Of a stretch of 64,000 nt of DNA, positions 36,125 through 47,900 are shown one piece after another (position 1 is the first letter of the stretch; each line of letters opens with the position of its first letter). The notes beneath the pieces were generated by a model that saw only the letters and a program-made list of their open reading frames with translations, was not told the origin of the DNA and searched no databases. The DNA lies in NCBI RefSeq assembly GCF_016808335.1, contig NC_053148.1, forward strand, positions 2,609,001-2,673,000, read 5' to 3'. Source of the stretch: Panicum virgatum. Its lineage: Eukaryota > Streptophyta > Magnoliopsida > Poales > Poaceae. A program made the position numbers and the translations under genes.

Positions 36125-36741
36125 AATCTCATCTACCGACTCCCGTTTTGCTTTGCCACAACGTCGAGTGTATCTCAAACAACCATAGATCAGACCGTTG
36201 CAGATACCTGATGATCCTTGCACCATGCGACCATCTGAAGCAATCAACAGTAACACACATGTTTTATTCCCTTTCTAGCGCGCTAATATATTTCGTATGT
36301 TTGTTCATGTTTGATGGTTCTAAAAATAGCTTTTGATGAATCAGACCCTCGAGTTCTAGCTTTAGCTTCCGGAACAAAAACCAACAACCTGATCCTGATG
36401 AAACTAAACCAAACGGTGCAAATCAAGTTCAGAAAAAGTCTTTGTTGGCGTGGGTTCAGAAAAATCGAGTAGCAGATTAATGATTTTTTCGTACAAGAAA
36501 GTTAGTGAACCGATGGTGAGTGAATCTTAGAAAATGTGTTAACACATGTGGAGTTGTGAACCACTCAACCTCAAGAATTTTTTGTTGTTGAAGAAAGCTC
36601 AACCTCAAGAAATAAACACAACACAAATACTCAAGGAATAAAGCACATCAAAATCAGGCTGTTATGATTCAAGAACCACCAATGTATAGTGGACTCACCG
36701 ATATTTCGTTGACAAGTCGTGAAATCGAAAAGAAGAAGAAG
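36125..36741. other. Intergenic, nothing recognised
   Basis: No gene or repeat border that I can name. Confidence 0.4.
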
Positions 36742-36750
36742 AAGAAAAAA

Positions 36751-38559
36751 GAGTAAAATGCACTGGGGGTCCTTAAACTAGTTGACATGTTCTGTTTAGG
36801 TCCATGAACTTCAAAAATGCATTTATAGGTCCACAATCTATTCAAGTGTGTCACTTGAGGTCCAAAACATCTCTGACCAGTGTTGACCGCATACGTGGAC
36901 CGCCACGTCCGATCCACGTGGCTGCTGGCCGCCACGCGTGCTCCGCCCTCCCTCTCTCTCTCTTTCTCTATCTCCCCGTTCTCCCCCTACACAGCGCCTC
37001 CGCCTCCCATTTCTAGCCGGCGCCGCCCCCTCTCTCCCCCCTGCGCCGCTGGCGAGGCGAGCCGCGGCGGAGGGACCGGAGCCCCGGCGAAGTGAGCCGC
37101 GGTGGAGGGGCCGGAGCCCCGGCGAGTCGAGGCTGGCGGCGGAGGGGCCCTCCTGCCCGACGCCCCGGCGACCATGTCCTCCTCTACCTCGCCGGCGCGG
37201 AGCTGCGGCGGGCGAGCAAGGCCATGGCGGATCTGCGCGCGGCGGAGCTCGGCCGGCCATGGCGGATCGGCGCGCTGTCGGATCCGGCTCCCCCTCTCCG
37301 GCTGGCGTGCTTCGGCGGCGGCGGGCTGACGCGCGGCAGGTCGAAGCGGCGGAGCGGGCCAGGACGACGCTCAGTCGGCCGCGGCGAGGCAACGTCGCAG
37401 GCGGCGGTGGGGAGCTCCGACATACTCGTCCTCGCAGGCGGCGTCCCCTGCCCCCAGGCGGCGGGGAGCTCCGACATCCTCGTCCTCGCAGGCGGCGGCC
37501 CCCCTCGAGTTCGGCCACGGCTCCTCTCGTCGACGACGGCAGTGGCGCCGCGCGCGGGCCGGCGGCTGGCCCCTGCCCCCAGGCGGCGGAGCCGCACCTG
37601 CCACCCGGCCCTCCCCGGCCCGGCACCGGGCAGCGGGGCTCCGCGCGCGTGGGCAGACGCCGGTGGGGATCCTCCGCGCCGGCGGCGGCGAGCTGCACAG
37701 CGGGGCGGTAGAGGTCCCTTCCAGGCGGCCCTCGCGCAGCGTGCCCTGCGGCTCCGCACGACGCGGCGGAGAAGAACGGCCCCTGAGCGGCGTGGATGGC
37801 GGGCCTTGTCGCGGCGTCGGCGTTCAAGGCGGGTCCTCGCGGCGGCCACGGGTCCTCGTGGATCTGCGGCTGTGGCTGCCCCTCCTCCCTCCCCTGCATG
37901 TGGCGCGGCCTGCCTGCGCGCGGCGGCGCGGCCCTCCTCCTCCTCGCGGGTGCCCCTGGAGGTCGCCGCCGCCCGCTGCCTTCTCACCGCCGGCTTCCCC
38001 TGCTCCCTCCATCGCCGAGCTGCGTCGCCCTGTCCCCTGCATCCCCCGCTGGCGAGGCTGGGCGGCCGTGGCGAGGCAAGGCAGAGCGGCCGCGGCGGAC
38101 GTGCTTCCCTCCCCTGCTTCTCCTCCCCTGTGGCGGCGGAGCGTGGCGGGGCGGCGGCGAGCGAGCCGAGCATGGGCGCGGGGCACGGAGGCCGACGCGG
38201 GGCGCCACGTCGATCGATAGCGTGCAGATGGCAGGCTCGCGGCCAGGGTGCGGCGAGCGGCCGGGGCAGGCGAGCGGGCCCGGCGCGACGCGGAGCAGTT
38301 GGGAGCGGTGGTGGCGGGACTGCGCGTGCGGGAGAACGGGGAGAGTGAGAAAGAGAGAGGGGAGGGCGGAGCACGCGTGGCGGCCAGCAGCCACGTGGAT
38401 CGGACGTGGCGGTCCACGTAGGCGGTCAACACTGGTCAGAGGTGTTTTGGACCTCAAGTGACACACTTGAATAGATTGTGGACCTATAAATATATTTTCG
38501 AAGTTCATGGACCTAAACAGAACAGATCAACTAGTTTAAGAACCCAGTGCATTTTACTC
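36751..38559. mobile_element. Foldback element D with GC-rich core, Pack-MULE-like
   Basis: 1809 bp with ends GAGTAAAATGCACTGGG and CCCAGTGCATTTTACTC, and arms of about 235 bp that mirror each other closely (left to about 36987, right from about 38331). Perfect 9-bp direct repeats AAGAAAAAA flank it (36742-36750, 38560-38568), so it is a Mutator-type insertion. The 1.3-kb core is very GC-rich, open in many frames on both strands, and contains an internal near-duplication of GGGGAGCTCCGACAT and the 20 bp after it (37409 and 37466). Grass Pack-MULEs carry captured GC-rich gene pieces of this sort; I could not identify a donor gene. Confidence 0.8.
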
Positions 38560-38755
38560 AAGAAAAAAAATCATCAATCCTCATGTTGCATTGCACATCA
38601 CAGTGGACCAGGACCCCCGTCCTTCGGCTCTGCACGCGGGCCCTACAAATACTCCCTGCCTCCCCTGCTTCTCTTCCCAAATTTGCTTCCCATCTCCGCT
38701 CAGATCTGACCCCGCACCCAACCCGAGGCCAAACCCCCCCTTCCCTCCCTCCCAA
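38560..38755 (+). promoter_or_regulatory. GMD promoter and 5' leader
   Basis: A TATA-like TACAAATA is at 38644-38651, 105 bp upstream of the ATG. Only about 85 bp separate it from the end of foldback element D. The leader is C-rich (CCCCCCCTTCCCTCCCTCCC before the ATG). Confidence 0.5.
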
Positions 38756-39871
38756 ATGGCGCACTCCAACGGCGACGCCGCCGGCGGCGACGGCGAGGCC
38801 GCCGCCCCGGTGCCGCGCCCCCTCGCGCCGGCGCGGAAGGTGGCGCTGATCACGGGCATCACGGGGCAGGACGGGAGCTACCTGACGGAGCTGCTCCTCT
38901 CCAAGGGGTACGAGGTGCACGGCCTCATCCGCCGCTCCTCCAACTTCAACACGCAGCGGCTGGACCACATCTACCACGACCCGCACGCCGTGCCCTCGTC
39001 CCCGCGCCCGCCGATGCGCCTCCACTACGCCGACCTCTCCGACTCCTCCTCGCTCCGCCGCGCGCTCGACGCCATCGCCCCCGACGAGGTCTACAACCTC
39101 GCCGCGCAGTCGCACGTCGCCGTCTCCTTCGAGATCCCGGACTACACCGCCGACGTCACCGCCACGGGCGCGCTCCGCCTCCTCGAGGCCGTCCGCCTCG
39201 CGCGCAAGCCCATGCGCTACTACCAGGCCGGCTCCTCGGAGATGTTCGGCTCCACGCCGCCGCCGCAGAGCGAGGACACGACGTTCCACCCGCGCTCGCC
39301 CTACGCCGTCGCCAAGGTCGCCGCGCACTGGTACACCGTCAACTACCGCGAGGCCTACGGGCTCTTCGCCTGCAACGGCGTGCTCTTCAACCACGAGTCC
39401 CCACGCCGCGGGGAGAACTTCGTCACGCGCAAGATCACGCGCGCCGTCGGCCGCATCAAGGTCGGCCTGCAGACCAAGGTCTTCCTCGGAAACCTCTCCG
39501 CGGCCAGGGACTGGGGATTCGCCGGGGACTACGTCGAGGCAATGTGGCTAATGCTGCAGCAGGATCAGCCAGGTGACTACGTCGTCGCCACTGAGGAGTC
39601 CCACACCGTAGAGGAGTTCCTGCAGGCTGCCTTCGGGTATGCCGGGCTCAACTGGAAGGACCATGTGGTCATTGACAAGAAGTACTTCCGGCCGGCGGAA
39701 GTCGACAGCCTTAAAGGGGACTCGACCAAGGCGAGGAGGGTGCTCAAATGGAAGCCCAAGGTTGGATTCCAGCAGCTCGTTGAGATGATGGTTGATCACG
39801 ACATTGAGCTCGCCAAGAAGGAGAAGGTGCTTGTGGATGCTGGTTACCGTGATCCCAAGCAGCAGCCTTAG
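38756..39871 (+). CDS. GMD: GDP-D-mannose 4,6-dehydratase, intronless
   Basis: Converts GDP-mannose to GDP-4-keto-6-deoxymannose, the first step to GDP-L-fucose for cell wall polysaccharides and glycoproteins; a cytosolic NADP-dependent short-chain dehydrogenase (family knowledge; Arabidopsis MUR1/GMD1). 371 residues, close to the family length. The Rossmann glycine motif GITGQDG is at residues 34-40, GSSEMFG at 159-165, and the catalytic Y183-x3-K187 lies in [29 protein letters not shown] and [14 protein letters not shown] are family hallmarks. The start at 38756 is chosen because the frame further upstream would read through the promoter. The first 850 bp are strongly GC-rich and the 3' end is not, a typical grass gradient. 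Absence of introns is usual for this gene. Confidence 0.96.
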   Translation: MAHSNGDAAGGDGEAAAPVPRPLAPARKVALITGITGQDGSYLTELLLSKGYEVHGLIRRSSNFNTQRLDHIYHDPHAVPSSPRPPMRLHYADLSDSSSLRRALDAIAPDEVYNLAAQSHVAVSFEIPDYTADVTATGALRLLEAVRLARKPMRYYQAGSSEMFGSTPPPQSEDTTFHPRSPYAVAKVAAHWYTVNYREAYGLFACNGVLFNHESPRRGENFVTRKITRAVGRIKVGLQTKVFLGNLSAARDWGFAGDYVEAMWLMLQQDQPGDYVVATEESHTVEEFLQAAFGYAGLNWKDHVVIDKKYFRPAEVDSLKGDSTKARRVLKWKPKVGFQQLVEMMVDHDIELAKKEKVLVDAGYRDPKQQP

Positions 39872-40893
39872 AAACAGCACGAATGCCCTCTTGCTCTGTT
39901 GGAGCTTGAATTTGGGGATTGTTGCCTTGTAGCTCATACATTGTGGTTCTCAAAGTAGAGGTTGACTGAGGTTACTATTGTTATTCTTCTTGGGTCAGAA
40001 ATAAGGATGCTTGCAGTTTGATCTCACAGTATCTTCATTTGCATTTTCCTCTATGTTATGCGCTTTAACCAAATGAATGAATGATCCGTGCAATTTTCGG
40101 AGAGCATACTGTGTTCTTGATTTCTGCTGCTGATTTTGAAAGCAAAATTGTCCTTCTTGAATGCTTCAGTTTGTATTGTTCTACTTCAGCACATGAACTT
40201 CAGCATGCAGGAAAGTGAATCTCCACTTCTCTGGTCTGAGGTTCAATGGAACAGCCACCCTCATGCTCCTATCTTCATCAATGGTAAAGTCTTCAGTTTA
40301 GCACCCAGACTTCTTACTTGTCTGCATTATGGGAACTGGAGTATTTTTTCCTGATCTGAAACCAATAACAAATCAACAGTGCCGCTGTATAGTTTTTTTT
40401 TAAAATAAATAAAGCCGAGAGAGTTCATATATGCTCCTTGCACAATGTGCTTCATGACAAGCACTGAGTGTTGTATTACCTTTTGGTCATCCAGCTGCTC
40501 AGATATCTATAAATACCGGTGAAGAAGCATAATTTGTTTTCATTTTCTGAAAGTACGGTGCTAAATATCTGTGCAAATTCATTTCTAATGTAAATAGAAG
40601 AAATGTTTTAATCATCCCATGATGTATTCTGTCTCATGGGTTTTCAGTTACTTATAACTCATTATTTTGAAGGACATACTGCTATAGGCTCTTACCATAT
40701 GTTGGTGTAATTTCTCAACACCAGTGCTGCTTGAATGTTATTTTTTGGCGAGTTTGTCCCAAAATTTTTAGTCTGCGTAGCATTTCAGGCCTGACTATTG
40801 TGTGGCACTTTTAGCACATAGCTTCAGTCATTTGGCAACTGGATTATTCTGTGAGTTTATCTGAAATATTCTATTGCATAAAGAGTTAACTAA
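39872..40893. other. 3' flank of GMD
   Basis: 3' untranslated and AT-rich intergenic DNA. No other gene recognised. Confidence 0.4.
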
Positions 40894-41129
40894 CGTCCTG
40901 TTTAGTTCCCAAAAATATTTTTCTACAGTACCCATCACGTCAAATATTCGGACATATGCATGGAGCATTAAATGTGGTTGAAAAAAACTAACTAATTACA
41001 TAGTTTAACTGATTAGGACGAGATGAATCTTTTAAGCCTAACTAATTCATAATTAGATATTAATTGTCAAATAACAACGAAAGTGCTACAGTACCAAAAT
41101 CCAAAAAATTTCGCGAACTAAACACAGCC
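40894..41129. repeat. Tourist-type MITE, copy 3
   Basis: 236 bp, starts CGTCCTGTTTAGTTCCC and ends CTAAACACAGCC, flanked by TAA at 40891-40893 and 41130-41132. Same family and orientation as 31338-31577. Confidence 0.75.
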
Positions 41130-41996
41130 TAAGCCCACGGAGGCTTCACTGGGTTAGGTAGTGCAGTATCTGCATGCAGGTTAAGTGTCACATGCATGTA
41201 ATGTGTCTATCGGCAATGTTCTTTTCTTCTAGTACCATTCGATAATTTGGCAGTATGCTAGTGCTATTGTGCAGTACGGGATGTACCTCATCCTTAATTC
41301 AGCTTGCTGTCCAAAATGGAGTGTCAACTTGGTAACACAGGCCCAATAGTTTTTACAGACTACCATTTTCCTCCAACGAATCGCGATGCATACAGTATCT
41401 AGACCTTGGTACCATTACTACTTTACAAGAAGTCTGTATAATTCTTTAGAACCAACACATTTGTTGCAGTTATGGAGTTGTGGATGCATGACTAGGTCCA
41501 GTATCATTCAAATCCTATATCAGCATGCAGGTTTCTCCCTTTTCACAAATATTTCTTCAGAAAGAATTAAATTTTTTTCTAGTAGATGTTTACTAACACT
41601 CAGACCATAGTGTAGCAGAAGTATTCGAGAGGAGTTTAACGCATGATTTTTAGTTACACAATTTCTATTTAGAAATTACTCAAAAAATCCCTATAACTCT
41701 AAGATAACTTGACCATATCTCCATTTTATCTAAGAAAACTATATCTCCAATATAAATTGGCTGTAAGCCTGTAACTAGAGATGCGAAAATAAGGTGCTAG
41801 AGCCCATCTTGTCATGTTCAGCCCATACACAGCCCATTTAACCGCTTCAGCAGGCCCGACACAGCCTCACAGGCATCGACATCAATATTCATTCGCCGTC
41901 GCAGAAAAAGAAAAAAGAAAAGAAAATAGAGTCCCCTGAGAGCGGCGCAGTCGGCTGTAGTCGGCCGCCGGCCACGCGCCCGGCCGTGAACCCTAG
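41130..41996 (+). other. Upstream region of the GTE gene
   Basis: AT-rich to 41800, then GC-rich. AGCCCAT words (complement of the TGGGCY site II) occur near 41819 and 41831. No TATA box assigned. Confidence 0.4.
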
Positions 41997-44900
41997 ATGA
42001 CGCCGGCGAACGGTGCATCAGCGCCAGAAGCGGTGGTGGAGGCAGCGCTGCCCCCCGAGGTGGAGTCCGAGGCCGACGCGTTCCAGCGCCAGGTCGACGA
42101 CCTCGTCTCCAAGACCGACGTGGTAACCCCCTTTCCTCGCCCCTAGCCCCGTCTCGCCTAGCGTCGAATTCGGCGATTAGGCCGTGGGGATGCGTCGATC
42201 GGAATGTGCTTTTGGGGGAATTTGTGAGTTCCTTTTACTCGCAAGAAGAATTGGGCGCAGCCGTTCTGAGAATGAGGGTTATTGCGATGTGTGCTGCAGC
42301 TGGAGAGGCAGGTGAACGAGGTGGTGGACTTCTACGATGGAAAGAAGCACGGCAGCGGCGGTCGTAAGGGCGGCAGGTATGGGGCATACGGGAGGGGGAT
42401 GCCCGACCTTATGCGCCAGTTCGGCGTGATTTTACGAGAGGTGATATTTCTCGAATTTGTTCGATGCACCTTTGTTCATCTTCGTGCTTGTTGGTGTAGC
42501 TCACTATTCTTGCATCATGAAGGAACCTCTAGAGTCTAGAAATCTGATCGATTAGAACTGTAAACGACCTGAATGCCTGATAGATCAGACCATCCTGATT
42601 CCTAATGAAACATGTGAGGACCTAGATTATTATCATTGTGAGCGCCTGAGCATATGTCTTAGATTATAAGTTTACCTCTGCGGTCTTTGGGTGAACTTGC
42701 AGATAATACTCTTGGGACATACTAATGAGGTTCTTTAGTAGTGAAGGGGGTATGCAATTGCAGCTTTTGGAAGTGGTATTGATAAGATCATTTGGGTAAT
42801 TAAAATACATCTTCTATTGAGGCATAAATGCATCTTTGTTGTTGATTGATTGTATTCAAGGTTCATCACGTGCATTAAGTTAAAATACCTGATATATCTA
42901 GCTTGCAGATACTTTGACAAAGGAAAAAGTTTTAACATGCGAATAGTTTGCTGCATGTTCTGTAATTTGCACTCAATCTTCTTGATTTTCATCCTTACAG
43001 ATCACCGATGATAAGGATTCATGGCCATTTCGGGAGCCAGTGGATGTTGTAGGACTGCAACTTCATGACTATTACAAGGTAACGACTAAGCCTGATAATG
43101 CATTTTTATCCCTTATTGCTGTACTTAATTCATATTGCGATAGTAATTTTGATTACAAGGGGATATTGTTGTAGGTTAGTAAAAATGTGAATCACTATCG
43201 ATGTTATGTCTTTAGTGTAATCTCGGATATTCACCTGCAATACAAAATCTTATGGAAGTATACGGACTCGACCTTGATTAGGGTCCACTTATCAGTTTTG
43301 TACAAGTATATATATATAAATCTATGCTGAACAGATTGTGTATCGGATACTTATCAGTATTGGACACGTATGAGATACCGTTATGCGCTGGGTATTTGGC
43401 CGATAAGTATCAATGGAGTATCGATACAAATAAATATGAGATAATTCGATATGTGAGCCGATATGTACTGGTCACTTTGTGGGTACGTCCCAGCTCACCT
43501 GAGCCAGTCGTTACCAGGGAAGGAGGGAGAAGAGAGAGGATAAGCAGGAGAAACAGGCCAGGCCGCATGCCTGCACCTGCCCTCACTGCTGTTCCTGCTG
43601 GTCCGGCACCTGTGGCCATAGCAGCTTTCTTCACCCCTTGTGCTTTTGGGGGCGGCCAGAGTTGCTGCTGCTGCGTTGATCCATTGCGGGTGTAGTTGGG
43701 AAGGAACGAAGGAGACGGCATCCAGTAAGGAATCTATAGATTAGGGGAGAGGGGAGGGGCTTGCTTTGTCAGCTTTTGGGTGGATTGGACTCCTACTGAG
43801 TTAGTGGGATGGCTGCTCGGAGTTATTGTGGCCCATCAGTGCTTGTATTTTCCTCTTATTCTCTATTGTACATATTCTATCCTACATATGTTTATATGTG
43901 CCATATTATTTTTTTTGTTGTAAACTAAAACATTTTTTTTGGGAAACTGTGTATCCATGTATCCATATGTCTTATACCAATACATCCATATTCGTGTTAT
44001 ATAAATATGACACCTTAGAAGCAAGCGATTGTAGTGTGTGGTTTTTTCCTTCAGCAATAGTGCTTTTTTTTTCCTTTTCAAAATTCCATCAATGGAATTA
44101 ATATAGCAGCTGACGTTCAGTTTATGATATGTGAAGTTGTGTCTTTGACCTATACTATCTGTTAGATGGTCGGATCACTTATAATGTCCCCTTTATTGCT
44201 TAGTTCAAATTGTGGAATCCTTGAAATTTAGCATGTATGTTTCTATATTTAGTCGTCTCAGCATAGCCGGTCCCAAGCCCGGATAAAGGAGGAGGGTTGC
44301 GTTAGGTTTTGGCAAACCAGCATAAAAATAGCCACTCTAATGGATTTGAAACCCACAAGAAACTCGTTGGGGCGTAACCCTCTTAGCGACGCGCTACATC
44401 GGAACCCGGGTGTGGTGATAAATGGGCAAGGGCCAGGTCGCCATCCCCCCAAGGGCGCGTCGTATCATGACCTGGGTACGATGATAAGTGAGCAAGGGTC
44501 GGGTCGTCACCTGAATGGCGCGCTACATCTACGCCCGGGTGTAGTGAAAAATGAGCAAGGGTCTTCGCACTTCCCTCGACGGGTGCGAAGGGTAAGGAAG
44601 CTAGCCGAGCCAATTAGGATTCGTATAGGTAGCTGGAGCGTAGGGTCCCTAACGGGTAAGTTGCGAGAGCTAGTTGATATAGCAATTAGGAGGCGTGTAA
44701 ATATTCTATGTGTTCAGGAGACTAAATGGAAGGGCCAGAAGGCGAAGGAGGTTGAGGATACTGGCTTCAAGCTTTGGTACACGGGAGCAACTCCGGGTAG
44801 GAATGGTGTATGCATCTTGATTGATAGGAGCCTTAAGGATGGAGTCGTAGAGGTCAGAAGGCAAGGCGACCGGATTATCCTAATCCGGTTGGTAGTTGGA

Positions 44901-47900
44901 GATTCGGTTTTGAATGTGATCAGTGCCTATGCCCCTCAGGTAGGCTTTAGTGAGAGCACCAAGATTCAGTTCTGGGAAGATCTAGATAACATGGTTAGTA
45001 CCGTGCCTATCAGCGAGAAACTCTTCATAGGAGATCTCAACGGTCATGTGGGTGCGACTAATGTAGGGTTTGAGCGTGTGCACGGGGGTTTTGGGTACGG
45101 TAGCAGGAGTCGGGAGGGGGAGGATGTGTTGAACTTCGCGTTAGCCTACGACTTGTTGATAGCGAATACCGTGTTTAAGAAGAGAAAATCCCATCTTGTG
45201 ACGTTTCGTAGTGGACAACACTCGAGCCAGATCGACTTTATCTTTGCTAGGAGGGAGGATAGACGTGATTGCTTAGATTGTAAGGTGATACCTGGGGAAT
45301 GTGTTGTCCCTCAACACAAGCTTGTGGTGGCGGACTTTCGTCTTCGGGTACGTGTCCACCGGGACAAACGTGCCAAGATTGCGAGAACAAAGTGGTGGAA
45401 GCTTAGAGGGGAAGCGGCACAAGCTTTTAAGGAAAGGATGCTAGGTGAGGGGCCTTGGGAAGAAGGAGAAGACGCAGATGATATGTGGCTAAAGATGGCC
45501 ACATGTGTTCGGAAGGTGGCCTCAGAGGTGTTTGGCGTGAGTAGGGGAGGCAAACAGGAGGGGAAAGACACCTGGTGGTGGAATGACGAGGTGCAAAGGG
45601 CTATTAAGGAGAAGGAGTGTTTCAAGCGCCTCCACCTTGACAAGAGTGCAGCCAACATCGAGGGCTATAAATTAGCGAAGAGGGTTGCAAAGCGAGCTGT
45701 GAATGTAGCAAAGGGTAAGACGTATGATGACCTGTATCAGTGGCTAGGCACGAAAGAAGGGGAGAAGGACATTTATAGGATGGCAAGGATCCGCGAGCGG
45801 AAGACAAGGGACATCAACCAAATCAAATGCATTAAGGATGGGACAGATCGACTGCTAGTGAAGGATGAGGAGATCATGGATAGATGGAGAGAGTACTTCG
45901 ACAAGTTGTTTAATGGGGAGAGTGAGGGCCCTACCCTTGAGTTAGATGACTCTTTTGACGATACCAACAGACGTTTTGTGAGGAGAATTCAGGAGGTAGA
46001 GATCGGGGAGGCTTTGAAGAGGATGAAGGGAGGTAAATCGATGGCCCCTGGTGGTATACCCATTGAGGTGTGGAGATGCCTAGGAGATAGAGCAATAGTA
46101 TGGTTAACTAAGCTTTTTAATCTCATTTTTCGGTCAAACAAGATGCCGGAAGAATGGAGGAGAAGTATATTAGTACCTATCTTAAAAAACAAGGGTGATG
46201 TTCAAAGTTGTACTAACTACCGTGGGATTAAGCTGATGAGCCATACGATGAAGCTTTGGGAGAGGGTTATCGAGCATCGCCTAAGAAGAGTGACAAGTGT
46301 GACCCAAAACCAATTTGGGTTCATGCCTGGAAGGTCAACCATGGAGGCGATTTTCTTAATACGACAATTGATGGAGAGATATAGGGAATAGAAGAAGGAC
46401 TTGCACATGGTCTTCATTGACCTTGAGAAGGCATATGACAAAGTACCGAGAAATGTCATGTGGTGGGCTTTGGAGAAGCACAAAGTCCCAACTAAGTACA
46501 TTACCCTCATTAAGGATATGTACAAGGATGCGACGACGTTTGTCCGGACATGTGATGGCAACACCACTGACTTTCCTATTAACATAGGCCTACACCAGGG
46601 GTCAGCATTGAGCCCTTATTTATTTGCTTTAGTGATGGATGAGGTCACAAGGGATATACAAGGTGAGATCTCTTGGTGTATGCTCTTTGCTGATGATGTG
46701 GTGCTAGTTGACGAGAGTAGGGCAGGGGTTAATAGGAAGTTAGAGCTGTGGAGACGCACGTTAGAGTCGAAAGGGTTCAGACTTAGTAGGACCAAGACCG
46801 AGTACATGATGTGCGATTTCAGCGCGACTAGGCATGAGGGGGGAGACGTTAGTCTAGATGGACAAGTGGTGGTCCAGAAGGATACTTTTCGGTATTTAGG
46901 ATCGGTGCTACAAAAGGATGGCGACATTGATGAAGATGTTAGGCATAGAATTTCAGCTGGCTGGTTGAAATGGCGGCAAGCTTCTGGCATCCTTTGTGAC
47001 AAGAGGGTGCCACAAAAGCTAAAAGGCAAATTCTATAGGACAGCAATTCGTCCGGCGATGCTATACGGTGCTGAATGTTGGCCTACAAAAAGGCGACATG
47101 TCCAGCAACTGAGTGTAGCAGAGATGCGGATGTTGCGGTGGTTTTGCGGGCACACAAGGAGGGATAGAGTCCGGAACGAAGTTATTCGGGATAGGGTCAG
47201 AGTGGCACCAATTGAGGAGAAACTTACCCAGCATCGGCTGAGATGGTTTGGACATGTCCAACGAAGGCCTCCTGATGCGCCGGTGCGTAATGGGGTTCTT
47301 GAGCGGGTCGATAATGTAAAGAGGGGTAGAGGTAGACCTAAACTGACGTGGGATGAGTCGGTTAAGAGAGACCTTAAGGATTGGAATATTTCTAAAGAGA
47401 TAGCTTTGGATAGGAATGCTTGGAGACTAGCTATCAATGTGCCTGAACCTTGAACTTATTTCTTTCGGGTTTCATCTCTAGCCTACCCCAACTTGCTTGG
47501 GAAAAAAACTATGTTGTTGTTGTTGTTAGCTGACCTGAGTTAGAGCTGTTTCTTTGGCTTGATTACTATTGTATGCTTACCAAACAATCTTAATAGGGAC
47601 AATATTTATTTAATTATGTTTTCCTGAAACTTATTTATAGTACTTTTCATGTATTTACTTTATCTTCTTCACAGATTATTACCAAACCTATGGACTTCTC
47701 TACTATTCAAAATAAAATGGAAGGGAAGGATGTTACCACTTACAAAAATGTTCGAGAAATATGTGCGGATGTTAGATTAATTTTTGCCAATGCAATGAAG
47801 TACAATGATGACGAGAATATTGTCCACTTGCTTGCTAAATCATTACTTGAGAAATTTGAAGAGAAGTGGCAGCAATTTCTTCCTAAAGTTGAGAGTGAGG

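Noticed and set aside
37092..38374. Two very long opposed ORFs (418 and 396 residues)
   Set aside because: They overlap on opposite strands inside the GC-rich core of element D and are low-complexity Pro/Ala/Arg/Gly. High GC removes stop codons, so length means little here.
38558..39394. 278-residue minus-strand ORF opposite GMD
   Set aside because: Shadow of the GC-rich GMD coding sequence; Val/Arg/Gly/Glu-rich with no motif.
43324..43695. 123-residue ORF in GTE intron 3
   Set aside because: No motif, crosses a composition change, and no splice sites join it to neighbouring exons.
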